In this document: positions 41,961-50,389 of the stretch, piece after piece
Layout of the letters: the number at the start of each line of letters is the position of its first letter
How positions within the stretch are numbered: the first letter of the stretch is position 1
Source of the DNA: Paenibacillus silvae
Lineage (GTDB): Bacteria > Bacillota > Bacilli > Paenibacillales > Paenibacillaceae
DNA length: 64,000 nucleotides
NCBI RefSeq assembly: GCF_014639235.1
Contig: NZ_BMFU01000014.1
Location: 52,804-116,803 of the forward strand
Reading direction: 5' to 3'
Made by a program: the position numbers and the translations under genes
Notes under the pieces: model-generated
The model's database searches: none
What the model was told of the DNA's origin: nothing
Seen by the model: only the letters and a program-made list of their open reading frames with translations

Positions 41961-43316
41961 ATGTCAGTAGAGGTACAGACGGATTACCTGAAGCTGCTGC
42001 ATGAGAAGGAGTCAAATGCGCGAGCATATTCCCGGCATTTTCCGCTCGTCATCCGTAAGGCACAAGGCATCCGGATTACAGACACGGAAGGCCGTGAGTT
42101 CTATGATTGCCTGGCCGGTGCGGGAACGCTGGCGCTCGGGCACAACCATGAGACGGTTGTAAACGCCATTCGGGAAATGCTGGATCAGCAGATTCCGTTA
42201 CATACGCTGGATCTGGCTACACCGCTTAAAATTTCGTTCATGCAGGAGCTGTTTTCCATGCTGCCTGAGGAGATGCGGGATACGTCGAGAATCCAGTTTT
42301 GCGGTCCAACCGGGGCAGATGCTGTGGAAGCAGCAATCAAGCTGGTGAAACATGCGACAGGTGGAAAGTCCATTCTGGCGTTTAGCGGCGGGTATCATGG
42401 TTCAACTCAGGCAACGATGTCGATGAGCGGTAATCTGAGCAAAAAAGAACAGCTGCAAAGCCTGCTGCCAGACGTGCATTTCCTGCCATTTCCGTATGAG
42501 TATCGCTGTCCCTTTGGTGTAGGTGAAGGCATGACTGCCCGGTTAAGCGCACAGTACATCGAGAACCTGCTTCATGATTGCGAGAGCGGGATTGCAGCGC
42601 CATGCGGTGTGATTGTGGAGACGGTACAGGGCGAGGGTGGGGCGATTCCCGCAGATCTGGAATGGCTGAGAGAGCTGCGCCGGATCACGGCAGAACGTCG
42701 TATCCCCCTCATTATTGATGAGGTACAGACGGGCATTGGTCGAACTGGTCGTATGTTTTCGTTTGAGCATGCAGGTATTGTACCCGATGTCATTATTTGC
42801 TCCAAAGCGGTAGGGGGAAGCCTGCCGATGTCTGTTGTGATCTATAAGGAAGAGCTGGATCAATGGAAGCCAGGGGCCCATACAGGTACATTTCGTGGCA
42901 ATCAACTGGGCATGGCAGCGGGGCTGGCTACGCTGCGATACATCCGTGAGCATAATGTGCTGCATAATGTGAAGCTGCGCAGCGAGCAGTTTATGACAAG
43001 GCTGCAAGCGCTGAAGGCACGTTTTGCAGAGATTGGTGATGTTCGTGGCCGGGGACTGATGATCGGTGTAGAGATAGTTAATCCGCAGGGCGGTAAAGAT
43101 CGTCTTGGACATTACCTGCAATATGGGGAGCTGGCCTCTGTCATTCAGCAGCAGTGCTTCCGTAACGGACTTATTGTGGAGCTTGGCGGACGTCATTCGG
43201 CAGTTGTACGTTTCCTGCCGCCGCTGAATATTACAGAGAAGGAAGCGGACGAGGTGCTGGCGATTTTTGAACAATCGGTAGCCGAAGCCGTCGCTATCAC
43301 ATCCACGGTGCACTAA
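41961..43316 (+). CDS. Class III aminotransferase, diaminobutyrate-2-oxoglutarate type
   Basis: 451 residues, PLP-dependent. FYDCLAGAGTLALGHNH, QFCGPTGADAVEAAIKLVKH and EVQTGIGRTGRMFSFEH are characteristic of diaminobutyrate aminotransferases (Dat, RhbA, PvdH). The PLP lysine is Lys282 in ICSKAVGGSLP. The predicted reaction is aspartate semialdehyde plus glutamate to L-2,4-diaminobutyrate. It would supply the diamine building block that SbnA/SbnB supply as diaminopropionate in staphyloferrin B synthesis. Confidence 0.87.
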   Translation: MSVEVQTDYLKLLHEKESNARAYSRHFPLVIRKAQGIRITDTEGREFYDCLAGAGTLALGHNHETVVNAIREMLDQQIPLHTLDLATPLKISFMQELFSMLPEEMRDTSRIQFCGPTGADAVEAAIKLVKHATGGKSILAFSGGYHGSTQATMSMSGNLSKKEQLQSLLPDVHFLPFPYEYRCPFGVGEGMTARLSAQYIENLLHDCESGIAAPCGVIVETVQGEGGAIPADLEWLRELRRITAERRIPLIIDEVQTGIGRTGRMFSFEHAGIVPDVIICSKAVGGSLPMSVVIYKEELDQWKPGAHTGTFRGNQLGMAAGLATLRYIREHNVLHNVKLRSEQFMTRLQALKARFAEIGDVRGRGLMIGVEIVNPQGGKDRLGHYLQYGELASVIQQQCFRNGLIVELGGRHSAVVRFLPPLNITEKEADEVLAIFEQSVAEAVAITSTVH

Positions 43317-43318
43317 AC

Positions 43319-44773
43319 ATGCTGAAAAAATCATTGCTTCGGCGGCATACGGTATTACTGGCTATTCTGCTTGGAGCCTTTACCCTGGTGCTTACCAACA
43401 GTGCGTTTAACCTGCTGCTGCCTTATTTTATTGAGCATTATCATATCTCCACCACCGTAGGCGGCTGGATTATTGCGCTGTACATGCTCGCCATGACATT
43501 AACGATGCCGCTGGCCTCCCTGATCGTAGATCGTCTGGGACGCAAGCGGACGTACATGCTGGGCATTGCCATCTATGGAGGTTTCTCCGTGCTGGGGGCA
43601 CTGTTTCATACTTCAATCGAGGTGCTGCTGGTGGTTCGGTTCATGCATGGTGCTGCTGCCGGCCTGATGATTCCGCTATCCCTTGTGCTGCTGTTTGACG
43701 TTTATGGACCGGGAGTGCGGGGACGCATAACGGGCGCTTGGGGGCTGCTGCTTATGCTCGCTCCGGCAGCCGGACCAACCTTGGGTGGCGTTATCATTCA
43801 GTATGGACGGCTTGAAATGCTGTTTTGGCTTAACGTGCCTCTTGCCGTTTTTTCGTTCATCGGATGTGCACGTGTTATTCAAACCTATATCCCGGCTCGT
43901 AGAAAAAAGTGGCATGTCTCCAGCATGCTGCGGCTTGTTATGGCGATTGGTGCATTCAGTCTGGGTGTGCAGGTATATGCCAGTCCCGGGATATCCCTCT
44001 GGATACCGTGGTCTGTAATTGCACTTGGCTTGCTCCTGCTGATTCGCTTTGTCCATGTAGAGAATCGACGTGAGGAACCGCTGATTCGTTACAAGCTGCT
44101 GCGAAGACAAGGCATATATCCGCTCACGGTTGTCATCTCCACGATTCAGGATTGTGTGATGTTTGGGGTCATTTTTGCTGTGCCCCTGCTTCTGCAGGAA
44201 GTATTTCAATTATCCCCGGCACTTTCCGGGGCATTGTTCATTCCACTGTCCATCTGCACGAGTCTGTTCATGTGGATTGGCGGTAATCTGCTGGATCGTG
44301 GCCGTTCGTTGCGATTTATCGCGTGGGGAACGCTGCTCGTATCGTTGTCTATCCTGACGTTTGCTTTTCTGCCCATGGGACCGCCAATCTGGATCATCGG
44401 TGTGCTGATGGCATGTCGCGGGATCGGTGTAGGACTGTCAGGCATGAGCATCACTTCGCTTGGACTACAGGCCTTGCCGGAGGAAGACATGCATGAAGGA
44501 TCGGTGTTAAGCACGACGATTGAGCGACTGGCTTCATCCTTTGCAGTCATGGGTATGACGCTGTATTACGATATGCGCTGGCAGTCATTGGCCGGGAATG
44601 GCAGAGCTGTGGATTTGGCTAAATGGGGCGCTCTTCAGGAAATCTGCATCGGTCTGGGGTGCGCCATCCTGCTGACGCTGCCTCTTGTATTACTTATAAC
44701 CCGAAAGAAGGTAGGCATCCTTGTTCAAAATGGAAATCAAACGCAAGTCCAGGGCGGCACAGCAGGCCGATGA
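43319..44773 (+). CDS. MFS siderophore exporter, SbnD-like
   Basis: 484 residues with about fourteen membrane segments and the DHA2-type loop DRLGRKRTYMLG. It starts two bases after the aminotransferase stop without a clear ribosome site, so coupling is likely. It overlaps the following NIS synthetase by about 50 bases. Its place directly before two NIS synthetases is the SbnD position of the staphyloferrin B operon. The role in siderophore release is inferred from context. Confidence 0.83.
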   Translation: MLKKSLLRRHTVLLAILLGAFTLVLTNSAFNLLLPYFIEHYHISTTVGGWIIALYMLAMTLTMPLASLIVDRLGRKRTYMLGIAIYGGFSVLGALFHTSIEVLLVVRFMHGAAAGLMIPLSLVLLFDVYGPGVRGRITGAWGLLLMLAPAAGPTLGGVIIQYGRLEMLFWLNVPLAVFSFIGCARVIQTYIPARRKKWHVSSMLRLVMAIGAFSLGVQVYASPGISLWIPWSVIALGLLLLIRFVHVENRREEPLIRYKLLRRQGIYPLTVVISTIQDCVMFGVIFAVPLLLQEVFQLSPALSGALFIPLSICTSLFMWIGGNLLDRGRSLRFIAWGTLLVSLSILTFAFLPMGPPIWIIGVLMACRGIGVGLSGMSITSLGLQALPEEDMHEGSVLSTTIERLASSFAVMGMTLYYDMRWQSLAGNGRAVDLAKWGALQEICIGLGCAILLTLPLVLLITRKKVGILVQNGNQTQVQGGTAGR

Positions 44774-46409
44774 ACATACATGCAAACTGCTGCTGAACTG
44801 TTATGTCCGTGAGCTTGGGCCGGAAAGAGCCGAGCAGATACAGCTCAGCCCAGATAAGCTGACTTATTCGATCTCTTTTCCATGCAGCGGTGTAAAGGTG
44901 ACAGGGAAGCTATCCTACTATTCGGCCATGGGGGAGCATGAGTACGTCACCATGAACTGTAACGGCGAATCGGTCCATTATCGTGATCTGGTACGCTGGA
45001 TTTCCGCTGAGGTTGTCGATCAAACAGAACACGTTAAGGATCGGATCAACGATTTTGCTCATAAGGTGGAGAACAGTGTATCCAATCTGACCTTGTATAT
45101 GGAGCAGGGGGCTGGCGGCGACTTCCATAATTACATCACGTCCGAGCAGTCTTTGCTGTACGGGCATCCATTTCACCCTTTTCCCAAAAACTCAAGGGGC
45201 TTCACCACACAGGATGTGCACCAGTACAGCCCGGAGCTTCGAGCCTCGTTCCAGCTCTGTTATATCGCCGTAAGGCAGGATGTGTATACAGACGAATGGG
45301 TGGAGCACGCGGATAAAATAAATCTTCATCCCTTGCTGGCAAGCTATGATCTGCCTGTGTCCAACGAAAAAATGAGCATGTACAGGCTGCTGCCCGTCCA
45401 TCCATGGCAGTATGAGCACATTTTACATCTGGAAGAGGTTCAGTCCTATATCCGTGAAGAGAAGCTGCTGCTGCTCGGCAGGATAGGACCGCTTGTCTAT
45501 CCGACGTCCTCTGTCCGTACGGTATACGTGCCAGACTGGAGCTGCAACATCAAGCTTTCACTGAATATGCAGATTACCAATATGATTCGAACGAATAACG
45601 CCGAGCAGATGCGGCGAACTTTGGATGCGTCCAGATATGTGTGGCAGCAGGGGTGTTTTACTGCTGAGCCGCAGACACATATCGCGTATGAGACAGGCGT
45701 GGCGACATGCAGGTTCGAGGATGAACAACTGACAAGCCTGTTCACCATCGCTTATCGACCGATTGAGTTTGATCCTGCGAATACGTATGTGCTGTCCAGT
45801 CTGGTGGAGTCGCCCTTTCCCGGAGCACCATCCCGGCTGATCACTATACTTGAGGATCGTGCTGGTAGCCAGGTGGAGCAATGGTTTGAGCGTTATCTGA
45901 ACTGCTCGTTACTACCGCTGGTAAGGGCGGCTGATGAGAAAGGCATTCATTTTGAAGCCCATCTACAGAATACATTGGTGACGTTGAAGCAGGGCATGCC
46001 GATTGCTTTTATCGTGCGTGATCTGGAAGGGGTAAGTGTTGACCGGGAATCCGTGAGTGATCGACCGCATCATGAGCTGTTATTTTATTCGCGTGAACAG
46101 GCGTGGGCGCGGACCTCGTATTATTTTATCGTCAACCATCTCGGCTCATTAATTCATGTTCTGGCCCGGGATATGGGAGTGCCGGAAGAGCATTTCTGGA
46201 TGCAGGTGCGTGATGCGCTGGAAGCAGAGCTGGCTCGAACAGGCAATATCTATGTACGGCATCTGCTGACTGCAGACGCTTTTCTGGCGAAGCAAAATCT
46301 GGTCAGCTGTCTCACGGGCATTAGTCAGACCCCGACTTATGTGCGGGTACGTAACGTCATGAAATGTTTAGGGAGTGAAGCGCGTGAGATTCATGGATAT
46401 CAGAACTGA
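44721..46409 (+). CDS. NIS siderophore synthetase (IucA/IucC family), SbnE position
   Basis: 562 residues. IucA/IucC markers are visible: GHPFHPFPKNSRGFT (ATP/substrate loop), MYRLLPVHPWQYEHIL, TSSVRTVYV, LKLSLNMQITNMIR-type segment, and HFEAHLQNTL with VRDLEG. It condenses a citrate carboxyl with an amine using ATP. The start is probably TTG at 44721 (agaaggtagg upstream) with ATG at 44730 as alternative. By order it corresponds to SbnE, the enzyme joining citrate to the first diamino acid. Confidence 0.9.
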   Translation: MFKMEIKRKSRAAQQADEHTCKLLLNCYVRELGPERAEQIQLSPDKLTYSISFPCSGVKVTGKLSYYSAMGEHEYVTMNCNGESVHYRDLVRWISAEVVDQTEHVKDRINDFAHKVENSVSNLTLYMEQGAGGDFHNYITSEQSLLYGHPFHPFPKNSRGFTTQDVHQYSPELRASFQLCYIAVRQDVYTDEWVEHADKINLHPLLASYDLPVSNEKMSMYRLLPVHPWQYEHILHLEEVQSYIREEKLLLLGRIGPLVYPTSSVRTVYVPDWSCNIKLSLNMQITNMIRTNNAEQMRRTLDASRYVWQQGCFTAEPQTHIAYETGVATCRFEDEQLTSLFTIAYRPIEFDPANTYVLSSLVESPFPGAPSRLITILEDRAGSQVEQWFERYLNCSLLPLVRAADEKGIHFEAHLQNTLVTLKQGMPIAFIVRDLEGVSVDRESVSDRPHHELLFYSREQAWARTSYYFIVNHLGSLIHVLARDMGVPEEHFWMQVRDALEAELARTGNIYVRHLLTADAFLAKQNLVSCLTGISQTPTYVRVRNVMKCLGSEAREIHGYQN

Positions 46410-48294
46410 GACAAAAGGAACAGAAAAATGTACAGAAAAATGGTCAGGCACAACAGGAGCAGAGGAATCGGTAAGAACAAATACCTTGGGGTATCATGCG
46501 CGGAATAACTCAAGTGAAGGGTCAGCCCCCGTATACGTGGAGGCTCAGGAGCGAATCATGCGGCAGACGCTGGAGGCGATGTGGTTTGAGGGCATTCTGG
46601 ATTGTCAGGTGAACGGCAAAGAGTGGCGTACCAGCGGAACGGCGGCGTCAGGCGAATCCGTGGTGTACACCTGTGAAGCGGAGCAAAAGTTTTCGTTTGG
46701 CCGGGTGAAGGTGAAAAAGGGCTCCATTCAACGTGAAGGCGTTCATTGTACCGATCTGGACCGGTTTCTGGAGGAGCTGGTGCTGAACCACCTGAAGGGT
46801 GCGCATGTATCGGCCTTTATTCATGAGTTGCAGGAAACGCTGGCTAAGGATAGTCAGTGTCGTGCGGCACTGCCCCTGAGCATTCCAGCCGAGGATCGGC
46901 ACTATGATGCACTGGAAAGTCACATGACCGACGGTCATCTGTATCATCCAAGCTACAAGTCACGGCTGGGCTTCTCGCTGCAGGACAATCTGGCCTACGG
47001 CCCTGAGTTTAATGCAGACGTTGCGCTCAACTGGATTGCGGTGAGAAAGGAACTGGCCCAAACAGCTGTATCCGGCGGTTACACTTGTGAGGCTCTGCTG
47101 GAGCAGCACCTGACCGGGGAGGACAGGCAGCAGTTCCGTCAGACTCTTTTGGCCAAAACAGGTTCGCACGATATCGGTTCCTACATCTTGATCCCGGTTC
47201 ATCCCTGGCAGTGGGAGCATGCGCTTGAGTCCATATTTGCCCGGCAGCTGATGGATGGAGACATGGTGTATCTGGGAGCAGCTTCCTGCTCCTATCGTGC
47301 GCAGCAGTCCATTCGTTCCCTTTCCAGCCGGATGAATGCCAAGGCACCTTATATCAAGCTGGCTCTGAGCATAACCAACACGTCGAGCACACGCATTCTT
47401 GCCCAGCATACTACGCAAAATGCCCCTTTAATCAGCGATTGGCTGGATCAACTGGTACGTGAGGATGAGCTGTTGCAGCAGGAGCAGTTTGCCATTTTAA
47501 AAGAAATCATGGGCCTTTCGTTCCGCTACGAACAACTGCCCGCCATCCAATATGGGCGTGCTTACGGCACGCTCGGTGCGATCTGGCGTGAAAATGTATC
47601 CGTTCACCTGAACGCAGGTGAGACGGCCTGGCCGCTGAATGCCCTGATGCTGGTGCAGCGGAACGGAGTCCCTTTTGTACAGGAGGCCATCCAACGGTAT
47701 GGTGTGCAGGAGTGGGGGGAGGCGCTGGTTCGCACACTCACTTTGCCGATTGTTCATCTGCTGTATGCGCACGGGATTGCGCTTGAGACTCATGCCCAGA
47801 ATATCATTCTGGTGCTGGAAAAAGAACTGCCCAAACGCATCATCATCAAGGATTTGCATGATGGCGTTCGGTACGTGCCGGATCAGCTATTGCACCCGGA
47901 ACGTGCGCCCAAGCTGCATCCCGAACCGGAAACACACCGTAAGTTCAACCGGTATTCGTTCATCTATGCTGATGATGTGTCGGAGGTGCGCGACTATACG
48001 TATGATGCATTCTTTTTTATCTGTATGACGGATATTGCACTGTCACTGGAGCCGTTTGGCCTGTCTGAAGAAAGCTTCTGGCAGCTATGTGCGAGGGTTA
48101 TTCTCGATTATCAGCGGCAGCATCCCGAGTATGCGGAGAGGTATGACATGTTCGACCTTTTTGCAGCGGATGCTCTGATTGAAGAGATGACCAAACGTCG
48201 CTTGTATGGAGACGGCGAGCTGTATTTCCGCAAAGCAAGCAACCCGCTCAAACGGGCCAAGGATATGCTGGAGCAGAAGGGAGAAAGCTTATGA
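46375..48294 (+). CDS. NIS siderophore synthetase (IucA/IucC family), SbnF position
   Basis: 639 residues, same family: HLYHPSYKSRLGFSLQDN, LIPVHPWQWEHAL, ALSITNTSSTRIL, LETHAQNIILVLE and IIKDLHDG. The first 45 residues are an extra Thr/Glu/Asn-rich segment. The start is uncertain: GTG 46375, GTG 46384 (AGGGAG eight bases before) or ATG 46393. It overlaps the previous gene. By synteny it corresponds to SbnF, which adds a second amine. Confidence 0.88.
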   Translation: MKRVRFMDIRTETKGTEKCTEKWSGTTGAEESVRTNTLGYHARNNSSEGSAPVYVEAQERIMRQTLEAMWFEGILDCQVNGKEWRTSGTAASGESVVYTCEAEQKFSFGRVKVKKGSIQREGVHCTDLDRFLEELVLNHLKGAHVSAFIHELQETLAKDSQCRAALPLSIPAEDRHYDALESHMTDGHLYHPSYKSRLGFSLQDNLAYGPEFNADVALNWIAVRKELAQTAVSGGYTCEALLEQHLTGEDRQQFRQTLLAKTGSHDIGSYILIPVHPWQWEHALESIFARQLMDGDMVYLGAASCSYRAQQSIRSLSSRMNAKAPYIKLALSITNTSSTRILAQHTTQNAPLISDWLDQLVREDELLQQEQFAILKEIMGLSFRYEQLPAIQYGRAYGTLGAIWRENVSVHLNAGETAWPLNALMLVQRNGVPFVQEAIQRYGVQEWGEALVRTLTLPIVHLLYAHGIALETHAQNIILVLEKELPKRIIIKDLHDGVRYVPDQLLHPERAPKLHPEPETHRKFNRYSFIYADDVSEVRDYTYDAFFFICMTDIALSLEPFGLSEESFWQLCARVILDYQRQHPEYAERYDMFDLFAADALIEEMTKRRLYGDGELYFRKASNPLKRAKDMLEQKGESL

Positions 48295-49067
48295 GAGTGA
48301 ATACACTCAAGCAGAAGATCGCTCGCAAACAGGAGGTATTTGGCCTGTTCGTCTCTATTCCGCATCCGATCATCATAGAGATGATCGGTCAGGCCGAATA
48401 TGACTTTGTCATTATTGATCTGGAGCATACAACAACGTCTATGGAATCCGTAGAAGAACTGATTCGGGCGGCCGAGCTGGCTGAGCTTACACCCTTGGTA
48501 CGCATCCCGAAGGTGGAGCGGACCGAAATTCTGAAGGTGCTGGACTGCGGGGCACAGGGCATCGTCATTCCCCATGTGGAAACGCTCGCTCAAGTGAAGG
48601 AGGCTGTGCATCATGCCTATTATCACCCGTTAGGCATGCGCAGTCTGAACAGCGGACGCCCGGGCGTATTCGGTAAATTCCCGCTTACAGATTACATTGC
48701 GGAAGCCAATGAACAGGTGATGATTGTGCCCATGATTGAAAGTGTGAAGGGTGTGCGGCAAAGCCCGGAAATTTTGTCTCATCCACAGGTGAGCTTTGTG
48801 CTGGAAGGGGCGGCAGACTTGTCGCAGTCGCTCGGTGTGCCATGGCAGACAGATCACCCTGAAGTGCAGGATGCACTGCGTACACTCCATGATACTGCAC
48901 AGCAGTGTGACGTACCTTATGCCACGGTGACAAGGGGAATCAAGGACATGCAGGTATGGCGTGAACGGGATGTGCACATCTATGTGCTGGGGGATGACCG
49001 TAATACAGCATTTCGGGCATATGCCCAGAAGCGGAACGACTACAGAAATGCAGGTGGACTGACATGA
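48291..49067 (+). CDS. SbnG-like citrate synthase (HpcH/HpaI aldolase family)
   Basis: 258 residues of the HpcH/HpaI fold with Arg/Glu/Asp metal and substrate sites (DFVIIDLEHTTTSMESVEEL, LDCGAQGIVIPHVET, VPMIESVKGV). In staphyloferrin B operons SbnG makes citrate from oxaloacetate and acetyl-CoA independently of the TCA cycle. Both ends overlap neighbours by ATGA, and the gene order NIS-SbnG-SbnH is conserved, which favours SbnG over a catabolic aldolase. Confidence 0.85.
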   Translation: MRVNTLKQKIARKQEVFGLFVSIPHPIIIEMIGQAEYDFVIIDLEHTTTSMESVEELIRAAELAELTPLVRIPKVERTEILKVLDCGAQGIVIPHVETLAQVKEAVHHAYYHPLGMRSLNSGRPGVFGKFPLTDYIAEANEQVMIVPMIESVKGVRQSPEILSHPQVSFVLEGAADLSQSLGVPWQTDHPEVQDALRTLHDTAQQCDVPYATVTRGIKDMQVWRERDVHIYVLGDDRNTAFRAYAQKRNDYRNAGGLT

Positions 49068-50389
49068 AACCAAAGGTACAGCAAGCATTGCATGAAATAA
49101 AACGGGCAAACATGGACGACCCGGTCTGCGCATACATCTATGATCTGGCCGGAATACGTGCACAGGTGCAAAGCATGCGGGAGAAGATGCCTGTGCACAC
49201 AAGATTGTTCTATGCGATCAAAGCAAACCCCGATCCGCGGATTATTGAAGCACTGCTTCCGTGCGTGAAGGGCTTTGAGGTCGCTTCCATTGGCGAGCTG
49301 CTGAAGGTGAGGTCGGTTAGCCGCGAGGTTCCAATTCTGTTCGGAGGTCCGGGCAAGAAGGAAAGCGAGCTGCGCCAGGCGTTGGAGCAGAACGTGAGCT
49401 ATATCCATGTGGAGAGCCTGCTGGAGCTGCGGCGTATTATCGCCATTGCCAAGGAGCGCAGCGTAACACGTGATGAACATGGGCAGCAGTCGGAGCATGT
49501 TGTGGAGAGCAGAAGTAACAGCGTAGATGTGCCTGAGGTTCGTGTACTGCTGCGCATTAACCTGCGAAGCAGTGCGCTGCCGCAAACGAAGATTGTGATG
49601 GGTGGCAGTCCGAGTCCATTCGGTATGGATGAGGAGGATCTGGAGGAAGCCATCGAACTGCTTCGTGTGGAAGGCGCGGGTGTGGTTCGGTTGTGCGGCT
49701 TCCATTTTCATTCCTTATCTAACAACATGGATGCAGGGCTGCATGCCGAGATGATCGAGCTCTATTTGCAAAAAGTGGAACAATGGCAGCAGCAGTATCA
49801 CTTGCAGGTTGAAGTTGTGAACGCGGGTGGTGGCTTCGGGGTGACGTATGATGGCAGTCCCGGCTTTGACTGGTCTTTATTTACGGAGCTTTTGCAACAG
49901 AGCGAGGCCAGAAAGCGTCTTGCTAACCGCGGAGGAGAGCTGTTCTTCGAATCAGGTCGGCTGTTGGTTGCCGATCATGGTTATTACGCAGCAGAGGTCA
50001 CGGATATGAAGCGCTCGCATGGACAGTGGTTTGCCATAGTACGGGGAGGTACACATCATCAGCGTCTGCCTGCATCATGGGGACACAATCATCCATTTCA
50101 GATTGTATATATGGAGCAATGGAAGCATACGTTCAGCAGACCCGAAGTAAAGGAAGAACGAGTCCACATTGCAGGTGAGTTGTGTACACCGAAGGATCGT
50201 CTGCATTCAGACGCAGAAGTGCACAGGTTGCGGGTAGGCGATATTGTCGTTTTTGTTAAATCCGGTGCGTACTCCTGGACGATCTCCCATCACGATTTCC
50301 TGGGGCATCCGCACCCGTTGTTCTACTATTTGACGGAGGAGGATGAACATGTCAACGCTAATTCAGTGTTCCAGTCGGCAAGCTGCTGA
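49064..50389 (+). CDS. SbnH-like PLP decarboxylase
   Basis: 441 residues of the fold-III (alanine racemase-like) decarboxylase family. PLP Lys53 in FYAIKANPDP, HFHSLSNNMDA, GGGFG phosphate loop, ESGRLLVADHG and GELCTPKDRL are visible. SbnH decarboxylates the citryl-diaminopropionate intermediate; here it may act on a citryl-diaminobutyrate. Residues about 132-157 (RSVTRDEHGQQSEHVVESRS onward) are a hydrophilic insertion not typical of the family. ATGA overlap with the preceding gene. Confidence 0.87.
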   Translation: MKPKVQQALHEIKRANMDDPVCAYIYDLAGIRAQVQSMREKMPVHTRLFYAIKANPDPRIIEALLPCVKGFEVASIGELLKVRSVSREVPILFGGPGKKESELRQALEQNVSYIHVESLLELRRIIAIAKERSVTRDEHGQQSEHVVESRSNSVDVPEVRVLLRINLRSSALPQTKIVMGGSPSPFGMDEEDLEEAIELLRVEGAGVVRLCGFHFHSLSNNMDAGLHAEMIELYLQKVEQWQQQYHLQVEVVNAGGGFGVTYDGSPGFDWSLFTELLQQSEARKRLANRGGELFFESGRLLVADHGYYAAEVTDMKRSHGQWFAIVRGGTHHQRLPASWGHNHPFQIVYMEQWKHTFSRPEVKEERVHIAGELCTPKDRLHSDAEVHRLRVGDIVVFVKSGAYSWTISHHDFLGHPHPLFYYLTEEDEHVNANSVFQSASC